Shown piece by piece: positions 31,758 to 39,733 of a DNA stretch of 64,000 bases (position 1 is its first letter; each line of letters starts with the position of its first letter). The position numbers and the translations under genes were made by a program. Below the pieces are notes generated by a model, which saw nothing but the letters and a program-made list of their open reading frames with translations, was not told the DNA's origin and did not search any database. Where the stretch lies: assembly GCA_903837355.1 (NCBI GenBank), contig CAILUI010000060.1:26304-90303 (forward strand). The letters are read 5' to 3'. Origin of the DNA: an uncultured Victivallales bacterium (GTDB taxonomy: Bacteria; Verrucomicrobiota; Lentisphaeria; Oligosphaerales; JAFGRS01).

Positions 31758-34700
31758 GTGAATGCGACGACGGAAGAACGGGGGTCGCTCCGCGCCAGAG
31801 GACGGCGGCTGCTGTGGCTGACCGGCCTGTGGAGTGTCCTTGCCTTCACCCAGGTGCCAGCGCCAGCCCCGGATCCCCTGGCCGAAGCTCGACGGCTGGA
31901 GGCGGCGAAGCAGCCGGTCGAGGCGTTCCTGCTCACCCTGACGGTGCCCGGAGCCGAGCACCTCGCCGTGCGTCTGGCCCGGCCCAACCCGGAGCCCTTC
32001 CTGCCCGCGCTGCGCGAACGCGCCGCCGACCTGCCCCCCGCCCGCACGAAACTGCTCGAAGGCGACCTGCTCCTGGCCCTCGGCCGCCGCGACGACGCCC
32101 TCGCCTGCTACCGCGCCGCGGTCGTGCACGCCACCACCGCCCGGGCCGCGAAGACCGGTCCCCTGGAGTTCTACGTGGTCGAGCCGCCGGCACGCCACGA
32201 CAACGGCGCGTTCGACGCCGGTCGCCTGGCGCTACCGTTCACCTGCGGCCCCGGCAGTCATCGCGACAACTGGCTCCTCCGCCGTTTCATCGCGCTGGAG
32301 GCCTGGCCGGACGCCGCCACCGAGTTCGCCCGTTTGTGGACGTTCCACCAAGCCCGGTCTCGGCCATACACCGTGAGCCGACCGGAAGCCGCCGCTGCTC
32401 AGGGCAACCTGGCACTGTTCCAGGTCACCCCGTCCGGGTTCAGCGGTCTGGGCCTGGAGTTTGCCCTCGATTACGCCTTCTTCCTCAAGAAACAGGGCAC
32501 GCTCGACCGGGCTTTGGCCCTGCTCTCCGAGCCTCTGGCGGTCATGGATATGGACCGCAACCCGGACCTGGCTCTGGAGCAGTTCACGCCGGTGCCGGCC
32601 GACGGCCAGGCTGCGATCGCCCCGGAGTTACCAGGGCCGTTCGCGCCCAACGGCCCCTACACCCCCTGGGACTCTCGGCCGGGCACCTCGCGGAAGGAGT
32701 ATATCCGCCTGGTCTACGGCGAGTTCAAGACGGCGGGACGCGAAGGGACGCTCATCCGTACGCTCGAAGGCCAGATCAGCGCCGGCCACAACGCCGCCCG
32801 CCGGGTCCTGGCCCGGGTCCGCATGCACCAGGGCCAGACCGACGCCGCGCTGGTCCTCGAACTGGCCTACGTGCAGGCGGGCGGCTTCGACCTGCTCTCG
32901 ACGGCCCTGCGCCGAGGCCTGGCGTTCGAGGATGCCCGCAAGCTCGCCGAGGCTGCCGCCGAGTACGAAAGGGCTCTGACGCTGCCCTTCCTGCCCCGCC
33001 TGGCCCTGCCGGACGCCGACGAGGAACAACTCCAGGCTCGCGGCATGGCGCAGATCGCTCAGCCCTCGCTGGCGCCCTGGTCCATGCCGGGGACGCCCGC
33101 GGGCCAAGCCCAGTTCCAGGCCGACCTGATCGCGCGGCTCCGGCGCCTCTACGGGGCGTTGAACCTGCCCGACAAAGCCCTCGCCCTGGCCCTGCAACTG
33201 TACGAGGTCAACCCGCTCCTGCTCGACGACGCCGCAGCGGTCGAGCAGACCGCCGCCCAGTTCAAGGCGGTCGGGCGCGAGGCAGACTTCGTGGCCTGGG
33301 CCAGACCGCAGGCGCCGGCTCTGGCCAGCCCGTTGGCGCGCGCCAACCTGCTCTGGCTCGCGGGCGACGGGGCCGGCGCGGCGAAGGCCCTGGCCGAGAC
33401 GAACCGGGACGGCGGCAGCGGCGTCGACTACCGCTGGAAAGAGCGCTTCCGTGAAGCCGGCAAGGAGCGTCTCCGCCTGCTGTTGCAGGCCATGCTCGAC
33501 GCTAACCCGAAGGACGCCCAGACACGGCTCGAGCTACTCGACCTCGACGGCCGGGTCGATAGCCCGGCGGCCATCCCCGATCTCGAAGCACTCCTCGAGT
33601 CCGAGGCGCTGCCTGCCTTCCAGCACGGCAAAGGGGACTCGAACCGAACCCAGTTCCGCGACTACCACAGCCTGGCTTATCACCTGCTCCGCTTGTACGA
33701 GAAGCAGGGCCAGACTGACAAGCTCCTGGCCCTCGGCCTGCGCGTGGCGACCGGCGCCAAGCCGTTCTGCGACCTCCGCAAGCTGAATGACTCCCCCCAG
33801 TTCGAGTACCGCAATGAGAACGCATTGCCCGAAGATGTGAACAACATCCTGGCCGTCACCCTCCAGCACGCCGACGAGCCGACCCTGGCCGCGCTCGACC
33901 AGGCTTTCGCTGGACTTCCGGACCTGCCCGCAGCCCGGCAACTGGCCCGGCGCCGGGCGGGGGGCTGGGCCGCGACCGGGGCGAGGCCGATCGGCTGGGC
34001 CAACCTCCCGGCTGGGGTGGAGGCGGCCCTGGCGGGCAATGAGAACGTGCTGAGCCTGGCGCTTGGCCGCGAGCACATCTTCGCGGGCATGCCCTGGGGG
34101 GTAGCGGTCTACACGCCCGACGGCACGCCGGTTACCCGGATCGCCCTGGCCGAGGCGGCGCTCTGTCTCGCCACCCAGGACGACGTGCTCTGGGTCGGCA
34201 CGCCGGTCGGCCTGTTGCGGGTGACCGTGGGCCCCTGGGACGTCGCCAGCCTGGCCCTCGACCAGGATCTGCCGCCCCGCGAGCGGACCCCTGACATGAA
34301 GGCGGTCAACAACGGCGTCTGGACCCTGGCGCGCGACGGAGGCATGCTGTGGATGGGCACCCGGCGCAACATCCAACGGCTCGACCCGGCGAGCGGCACG
34401 CTGTGGGTCTATGGGCCGGAGGATCTGGACACCGGGGGCCAGCGCGCCGACTGGACCCGCTTCATCATCGAGCCGGAACGGGTGTGGGCTGAAGGCCAGG
34501 CCGGGGTACGGCGCTACGACCGAGCCAGCGACACCTGGCAGGCAGTGGTGCACGGCGAGCAGCCGGTGCACCTGGTTGCCCTGGCCGACGGCCGGCTCTG
34601 GGGTCATGTCTGGCTGAACGACAAACTGCGCGATCGGCCGTGCCTCATCGACCGCCAGACGCTGGCGGTGACCCCGGTGCTGTTCGACCCATCGGTCCAA

Positions 34701-37322
34701 GGCGAGTCGTGCATCAACGGTCCGTTCGGCTACTTCGGGACCTGGCAGGGCCGCCCGGTCCTGGGGCCGGGTGGCCCGGGGTTCTACTACGACGACCAGT
34801 CCGGTACACTGCGGCGGTTGGCGGAGGCGTTTGACTCGGATCTGCCCGAAGGCCTACGCTCCGGCTTCCCCTGGCGCCGGCCGGATGGCGTGGTCGAAGA
34901 CTACGACGATACCACCCACCGGCACCGCACCGCCGGCGTCCGCTTCGCGGCGGGCCGCTGGACGCTGGCCAGGCTGCCCGACGGCGGGGCGGTCCTGGCG
35001 GGGCGCCGGGACCGCTGCCCGCGCTACGAGTACCCCGGCGAAGACCAGCCAGAGCCCTACGAAACCTGGGATGACGAGGGCGGGCTGTACCTGCTCTCGC
35101 CGCAGAACCAGGCGCGCCGCGCCTCGGCCGCCATCACCCCCGACTCGTTGCCGGGGGACATGGTCGCCGCCCTCGTCGCCGCGGCCGACGGACAAACCTG
35201 GGTCTGCACCAACCGCGGCGTGGCGGTCCTCGACCGGGAGGACCGGGTGCTGACGTGGTTGACCCGGGCTGACGGCTTGTGCGCCAACCGGGTGGTCGGC
35301 GGGGTGCTGGTCGACGGGCGGATGTACCTGGCCACCGGCTGGGACGACCACGGCGGCGGGCTGGCGGTGTATGACCCCAGGACGGCGGTGCTGTCCGCGC
35401 TGACGGCCGCCGACGGCCTGGCCACCAACAACCTGGCAGGGGTCGAGGCGCACGACGGCAGACTGGCGGTGACCTATGCGGTCGAGTACATGCGGTCCGG
35501 CGACGGTAAATACCGGCTCCATCCGCCTGGCGAGTTCAGCCCGGCAACCGGCGTGGTCCGCGGCGGCGGCGAGCCGCTGTACCTGGAGCAACGCGACGCC
35601 CAAGCCTTGATGGCCAAGGAACAGGACCATCGCCGGCCGATGCCGGGCCTCGGCGGCTTCGTCCTGGGCGAGGCCAGGCACGGCGACCGCACCCTCCTCT
35701 TCGGCACGCGGGGACTGCTCGTCCTGCGTCCGGGGGCGGCGGCACCGGCGCTGGCGGTGCAGGAACTCCCGGTCGAACTGAGGCTCGGCGCCGGGTCTGC
35801 TGACAAGGCGGATCTCGAGCAGACCGTGGCCGCAGCGGCCAAAGCGGTCGCGACGCTCGACCCGCCCCGACCCGAGACCCTGGCCCAGGCACTGGCGCAT
35901 CCCAACCCCTACTTCCGCGCCGAAGTCCTCGCGTCGCTGCTCAACCGCCTGCCTGACCTGCCGGCTCTTGTCCCGACACTGATCACCCAGTTGGCTGACC
36001 CGAACCTGCGGGTCCGGAGCACCGCCCTGTACCTGCTCACTCGGGTGGATGGCGACGGCGGCATCGTGGCGGCGCTGCAGAAGCTGCTGGCTGACCCAGA
36101 CCGCACCATCCGGGCCGTGGCCACGATCGATCTGTGCCGGCGCGGCCAGGTGCCGGACATGGCGCCGTTGCGGGACGCCTTCGCCGCGGCTGATCGACCT
36201 GGCAACTTCGCCTTCGGCGCCACCTCGTCCATCGGAGTCCCGGCCGATCGCGAGGTGCTGTACGCGGCGCTGGCGCCGCATGCCACCGCGGCCCTGTTTG
36301 CGCTGTTCCTGGAGGTCCCGCTCGCGACCGACGACGATGAACCGCGGCAGAAGATCCTGGCGGACTTGGGCCATGCCCTGCTGCGGCACCCGGATGCCGC
36401 CGGGATCCTGTTGCGGGCCTACGACCTCGAGTCGGAAGCCGCGAACCAGGTCCGCTTTGCCCAGGCGGTGTTCAAGGCGGCCGGCCCGGCGCTGTTACCG
36501 GTCCTGCACGAGGCCCTGGCCAGCCCTGACCGCGTGCTGCGCTCGAATGCGGCCCGTGCCTGCGGCGCCATCGCCGACCCGGCCTCGGGGCCGCTGCTGC
36601 TCAAGGCCCTGGATCTGGAAAGCGGCCTGTCCCGCGCCTCCATCGTCTGGGCCTTGGGCGAGCTCAAGTACCGTGACGCGCTGCCGCGTCTGGCGGAGCT
36701 GTACGCCGACGCGGTAACCGACGAGTCGCGCCGCCGCGGATCGGGATTCCTGGTCGCCCAGAACGGCGCCGCGACCCAGGCGCAGTACCAGACCCTCAGC
36801 CAGGTGGACGCGCTGGCCGAGGACTGGGATGAGCTCAAGCAGGCGCTCCTGCCCAGCCCGGTCGAACCGCGCCAGAACGACGAACTGCTGGAACCCCGCC
36901 ACATCCTGGAGGCGATCCGCCAGATTGGCGCGGCGTCCGCCCAGCCCTTCTACCGCTCCCTGGCCGGCGGCAAGGACGACGGCAGCCGGGCCGAGGCTGC
37001 CGCCGGTCTGGCGGCCGCAACGGGAGCCGAAAGGGCCGCCAGCGTGCCCGTCCTGCGCAATCTCCTGGCCGACCCCAACGACGCGGTGCGCCTCCGGGCC
37101 GCTGTGAGCCTGCTGCGCCTGGACGAAGAGCCGGGGCCGGCGGCAGTGTGCGAATGGCTCACCTCCGGAGACCGCTGGAAGAGGCAGCGAGCCGTGAACG
37201 AGATGCGCCTGGCTGGCGCCAAGGCCAAGCCGAGGTCGGTGCGCGCCGCCATCGCGGCCATCGCCGCGGATGCACAGGAACCCGAGGGCACGCGCCAGGC
37301 CGCCGCGGCGCTGCTGGAGTGA
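31758..37322 (+). CDS. Giant helical-repeat / regulator-propeller / HEAT-repeat protein
   Basis: 1854 residues. A hydrophobic N-terminal segment (about 18-34) suggests export or anchoring. About 40-740 is helical, TPR-like, without a named catalytic motif. About 750-1360 contains propeller blades like those of two-component-regulator propellers (LWVGTPVGLLRV, LWMGTRRNIQRLDPASG, TWVCTNRGVAVLD, LATNNLAGVEAHDGRL). About 1370-1854 is HEAT/PBS-type repeats (ADPNLRVRSTALYLL, ADPDRTIRAVATIDLC, SPDRVLRSNAARACG). No kinase or DNA-binding domain follows the propeller, unlike hybrid sensors. The start GTG 31758 has a weak ribosome site and is uncertain. It is followed within 11 bases by the OPT-like membrane protein, so the two probably work together. 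Confidence 0.75.
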   Translation: MNATTEERGSLRARGRRLLWLTGLWSVLAFTQVPAPAPDPLAEARRLEAAKQPVEAFLLTLTVPGAEHLAVRLARPNPEPFLPALRERAADLPPARTKLLEGDLLLALGRRDDALACYRAAVVHATTARAAKTGPLEFYVVEPPARHDNGAFDAGRLALPFTCGPGSHRDNWLLRRFIALEAWPDAATEFARLWTFHQARSRPYTVSRPEAAAAQGNLALFQVTPSGFSGLGLEFALDYAFFLKKQGTLDRALALLSEPLAVMDMDRNPDLALEQFTPVPADGQAAIAPELPGPFAPNGPYTPWDSRPGTSRKEYIRLVYGEFKTAGREGTLIRTLEGQISAGHNAARRVLARVRMHQGQTDAALVLELAYVQAGGFDLLSTALRRGLAFEDARKLAEAAAEYERALTLPFLPRLALPDADEEQLQARGMAQIAQPSLAPWSMPGTPAGQAQFQADLIARLRRLYGALNLPDKALALALQLYEVNPLLLDDAAAVEQTAAQFKAVGREADFVAWARPQAPALASPLARANLLWLAGDGAGAAKALAETNRDGGSGVDYRWKERFREAGKERLRLLLQAMLDANPKDAQTRLELLDLDGRVDSPAAIPDLEALLESEALPAFQHGKGDSNRTQFRDYHSLAYHLLRLYEKQGQTDKLLALGLRVATGAKPFCDLRKLNDSPQFEYRNENALPEDVNNILAVTLQHADEPTLAALDQAFAGLPDLPAARQLARRRAGGWAATGARPIGWANLPAGVEAALAGNENVLSLALGREHIFAGMPWGVAVYTPDGTPVTRIALAEAALCLATQDDVLWVGTPVGLLRVTVGPWDVASLALDQDLPPRERTPDMKAVNNGVWTLARDGGMLWMGTRRNIQRLDPASGTLWVYGPEDLDTGGQRADWTRFIIEPERVWAEGQAGVRRYDRASDTWQAVVHGEQPVHLVALADGRLWGHVWLNDKLRDRPCLIDRQTLAVTPVLFDPSVQGESCINGPFGYFGTWQGRPVLGPGGPGFYYDDQSGTLRRLAEAFDSDLPEGLRSGFPWRRPDGVVEDYDDTTHRHRTAGVRFAAGRWTLARLPDGGAVLAGRRDRCPRYEYPGEDQPEPYETWDDEGGLYLLSPQNQARRASAAITPDSLPGDMVAALVAAADGQTWVCTNRGVAVLDREDRVLTWLTRADGLCANRVVGGVLVDGRMYLATGWDDHGGGLAVYDPRTAVLSALTAADGLATNNLAGVEAHDGRLAVTYAVEYMRSGDGKYRLHPPGEFSPATGVVRGGGEPLYLEQRDAQALMAKEQDHRRPMPGLGGFVLGEARHGDRTLLFGTRGLLVLRPGAAAPALAVQELPVELRLGAGSADKADLEQTVAAAAKAVATLDPPRPETLAQALAHPNPYFRAEVLASLLNRLPDLPALVPTLITQLADPNLRVRSTALYLLTRVDGDGGIVAALQKLLADPDRTIRAVATIDLCRRGQVPDMAPLRDAFAAADRPGNFAFGATSSIGVPADREVLYAALAPHATAALFALFLEVPLATDDDEPRQKILADLGHALLRHPDAAGILLRAYDLESEAANQVRFAQAVFKAAGPALLPVLHEALASPDRVLRSNAARACGAIADPASGPLLLKALDLESGLSRASIVWALGELKYRDALPRLAELYADAVTDESRRRGSGFLVAQNGAATQAQYQTLSQVDALAEDWDELKQALLPSPVEPRQNDELLEPRHILEAIRQIGAASAQPFYRSLAGGKDDGSRAEAAAGLAAATGAERAASVPVLRNLLADPNDAVRLRAAVSLLRLDEEPGPAAVCEWLTSGDRWKRQRAVNEMRLAGAKAKPRSVRAAIAAIAADAQEPEGTRQAAAALLE

Positions 37323-37332
37323 CAAGCGTTCC

Positions 37333-39525
37333 ATGACCGTTCGCAGCATCATCATGGGGGCACTGGCTGGGCTGGTCATCTGCGCCGCCTGCTTCTTCAA
37401 CGACTTCGTCATCAAGCAGCGGATGCTGATTCCGCACCAGATGCCAGCCGTGCTCTACGGGAGCCTGATCCTGGGCGTCCTGGGGGCGATGCTGGCAGGC
37501 CGTTGGGCAGGTCGGCGCTGGGCGCTATCCGGGGCAGAGTGGGCCGTGATCGCCGGCCTGGGCCTGGTGGCCTGCGGCATCCCGGGCTGGGGGCTGGTCC
37601 AGGACCTGGTGCCGACCGCGATCATGACGCACCACTACGCCCGGCTGCAGCCCAGTTGGCGCAGCGCGGACGTCGACGTGGTGCAGGCCGTGCCCGCGCC
37701 GATGCTGGTGGACCTCAACGGCGATGACGGCACGATCCTCGACGGCTACGTGCGCGGCCTGGGCGAAGGCAGCCAGCGCGTCCGGGTGACGGCCGTGCCC
37801 TGGCGCGCCTGGGCCGGGTTGCTGCGCTTCTGGCTGCCGTACGTCATGGCCCTGACCGTCGCGGTGCTGGGCCTGGCGCTGGTCCTGCACCAGCAATGGG
37901 CGCACCACGAGGCCCTGCCGTACCCGATCTCGGTGTTCGCCCAGGCGCTGCTGCCGGGCGAGGATGGCCGCGCCGCACCGGTGTTCCGCAACCGCCTCTT
38001 CCAGCTCGGGGCGTTGTTTGTCTTCCTGGTGGAAATGAACAACTACCTGGTGCAGTGGTTTCCCGATGCCCTGATCCCGGTCCAACTCAACCTGGACCTG
38101 AAGCCGGCCTACCCGTTCCTGCCGTTCCTGAACGGGCCAGGCTTCGCGTACGAACTTTCCTTTGCAGTACTGGGTCTGGCCTACTTTCTGCGCACCAGCG
38201 TGGCCCTCTCCGTGGGCATCGTGCCGTACCTCTACACCGGTGTGGCCCTGCTCCTGGCTGACTACGGCGTGTCGCTCAGCGGCGGGGCGCACCTGGGAGC
38301 CAACTACAACACCTTCCTCTTTGCCGGCGGCTACGCGGGGGTCCTGCTGCTGATGCTCTATACCGGCCGGCACTACTACGGGAACGCCCTCCGGCTCGGG
38401 TTCTTCTTCCCGGTCGCCGGCGAAACCCCGAGCCGAGCGCGGCGCGCCGGGCGGGCGGCGGCCGGCGCCGGCCTAGCCTTCGTGGGGTTGCACTATGTCA
38501 CCGGCGCGAGTTGGCCGGCGTCACTGGCCGGGGCGGGGTGCCTGTTCGCGGTCCACTACGCCGGGGCCGGGAGGTTCCCGGCGACGGCCACCCTCGGCGC
38601 GGGGGCGGCCTGGGGTGTACGCGTCTTCGCTGTCGGCATGCTGGTGTTTCTGGCGATGCTGGTCTCGGTCGGGCTCGAGTGGCCCTTCGCCGTGGCCTTC
38701 GCCGCGATCACGGTGACCACGTTCGTCGTGGTCAGTCGGGTGGTGGCCGAGACTGGCGCTTTCCACTTCGGGACCTTCTTCCTGCCGGGGCCGCTGCTGA
38801 TGGGGTTCCTGGGGGCGACCGCGGTGGGCCCGCGGGCGCTGCTGATCATGTCCTTGGCCAGCAGTGCGATCCTGCTGGCCCCGGGCTGGGCGCCGATGCC
38901 GTTCATGGCGCAGGCGCTGAAACTGGTCGACATGGCCAAGGTCAGCGTGCTGGGCACAGCCCGCAGCGCACTGTTCCTGGTGCTGATACTCATCCCGGTG
39001 GCGGTGGCTTGTACGCTCTACTGGTCCTACGATCGCGGCGCCCCTTTGAGCAACTGGCCGGTGGCGGCCAACGAGTACCCGGGCCGCGACTTCGTCACCA
39101 ACACGCAGCGGCTGGAGGGCCAAGGCGCCGGCGAACTGGCCGGGACCCTGCAGGGCTGGGCCCGCCTGCAGCACCTGCAGCCGGACGGACCCCGGGTGCT
39201 GGCCTTCTTCATCATGGCCGGCCTGGCGCTGCTCTGCGGCGGCTGCAGCCTGCGGCTGACCTGGTGGCCACTGCATCCCGTCATGTTCCTCTTCCTGGGG
39301 AGTTTCCACGGTCAGTGGATCTCGGTCTCCCTGCTGCTGGGTTGCCTGCTCAAGATCGGGACCATCCGCTACGGCGGCGTCAGTCTCTACAACCGCTTCA
39401 AGCCCTTGATGATCGGTCTGGTGGCCGGGGCCGTGGTGGCCGCGACCGTGCCGATGGTCGTCGGCGCCGTCTTCTACTTCGCCAGCGGGCAGCCACCGGT
39501 CTCGATGCGCTGGTCGGTGTGGTGA
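37333..39525 (+). CDS. OPT-like polytopic membrane protein (DUF6785/DUF6784)
   Basis: About 730 residues from ATG 37333, chosen over the ORF start at 37270, which lies inside the upstream gene. It has about 14 hydrophobic segments (MTVRSIIMGALAGLVICAACFFNDF first, then FWLPYVMALTVAVLGLALVL, AGLALLCGGC and others). The conserved HHEALPYPISVFAQALLPGE motif and NTFLFAGGYAG fit DUF6785/6784 proteins related to oligopeptide transporters. The transported substrate is unknown. The large propeller/HEAT gene directly precedes it. Confidence 0.8.
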   Translation: MTVRSIIMGALAGLVICAACFFNDFVIKQRMLIPHQMPAVLYGSLILGVLGAMLAGRWAGRRWALSGAEWAVIAGLGLVACGIPGWGLVQDLVPTAIMTHHYARLQPSWRSADVDVVQAVPAPMLVDLNGDDGTILDGYVRGLGEGSQRVRVTAVPWRAWAGLLRFWLPYVMALTVAVLGLALVLHQQWAHHEALPYPISVFAQALLPGEDGRAAPVFRNRLFQLGALFVFLVEMNNYLVQWFPDALIPVQLNLDLKPAYPFLPFLNGPGFAYELSFAVLGLAYFLRTSVALSVGIVPYLYTGVALLLADYGVSLSGGAHLGANYNTFLFAGGYAGVLLLMLYTGRHYYGNALRLGFFFPVAGETPSRARRAGRAAAGAGLAFVGLHYVTGASWPASLAGAGCLFAVHYAGAGRFPATATLGAGAAWGVRVFAVGMLVFLAMLVSVGLEWPFAVAFAAITVTTFVVVSRVVAETGAFHFGTFFLPGPLLMGFLGATAVGPRALLIMSLASSAILLAPGWAPMPFMAQALKLVDMAKVSVLGTARSALFLVLILIPVAVACTLYWSYDRGAPLSNWPVAANEYPGRDFVTNTQRLEGQGAGELAGTLQGWARLQHLQPDGPRVLAFFIMAGLALLCGGCSLRLTWWPLHPVMFLFLGSFHGQWISVSLLLGCLLKIGTIRYGGVSLYNRFKPLMIGLVAGAVVAATVPMVVGAVFYFASGQPPVSMRWSVW

Positions 39526-39564
39526 GGGACATGCGGGGCCACGCCCGTCCCATGGAAGAGCCAG

Positions 39565-39680
39565 AGGCTGTAGCGGTCTAGGCTGTAGACTATTAGGTTA
39601 CGTCATCGAACCCAGATCCGGAAACGGCGAATGCGCCGAGGTAAGACCTAACAGCCTACAGCCTAAGTACCTAACAGCCT
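39565..39680. repeat. AGGCTGTAG-type short inverted/direct repeat cluster
   Basis: AGGCTGTAG occurs at 39565-39573 and 39580-39588. Its complement lies in CTACAGCCTA (39656-39665), giving a perfect 10-base inverted repeat with 39579-39588. CCTAACAGCCT occurs twice (39647-39657, 39670-39680). The cluster fills the gap between the membrane protein and the helicase. A related AGGCTGTAA lies in the 47.1 kb repeat. Confidence 0.75.
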
Positions 39681-39733
39681 TGGCGTCCTGTGGGACGCCT
39701 GTGATTCGGGACGTTGGATCCAGAGGCGGGAAC

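Noticed and set aside
34854-36389. 511-residue minus-strand ORF
   Set aside because: Antisense shadow of the propeller/HEAT protein; no recognisable motifs.
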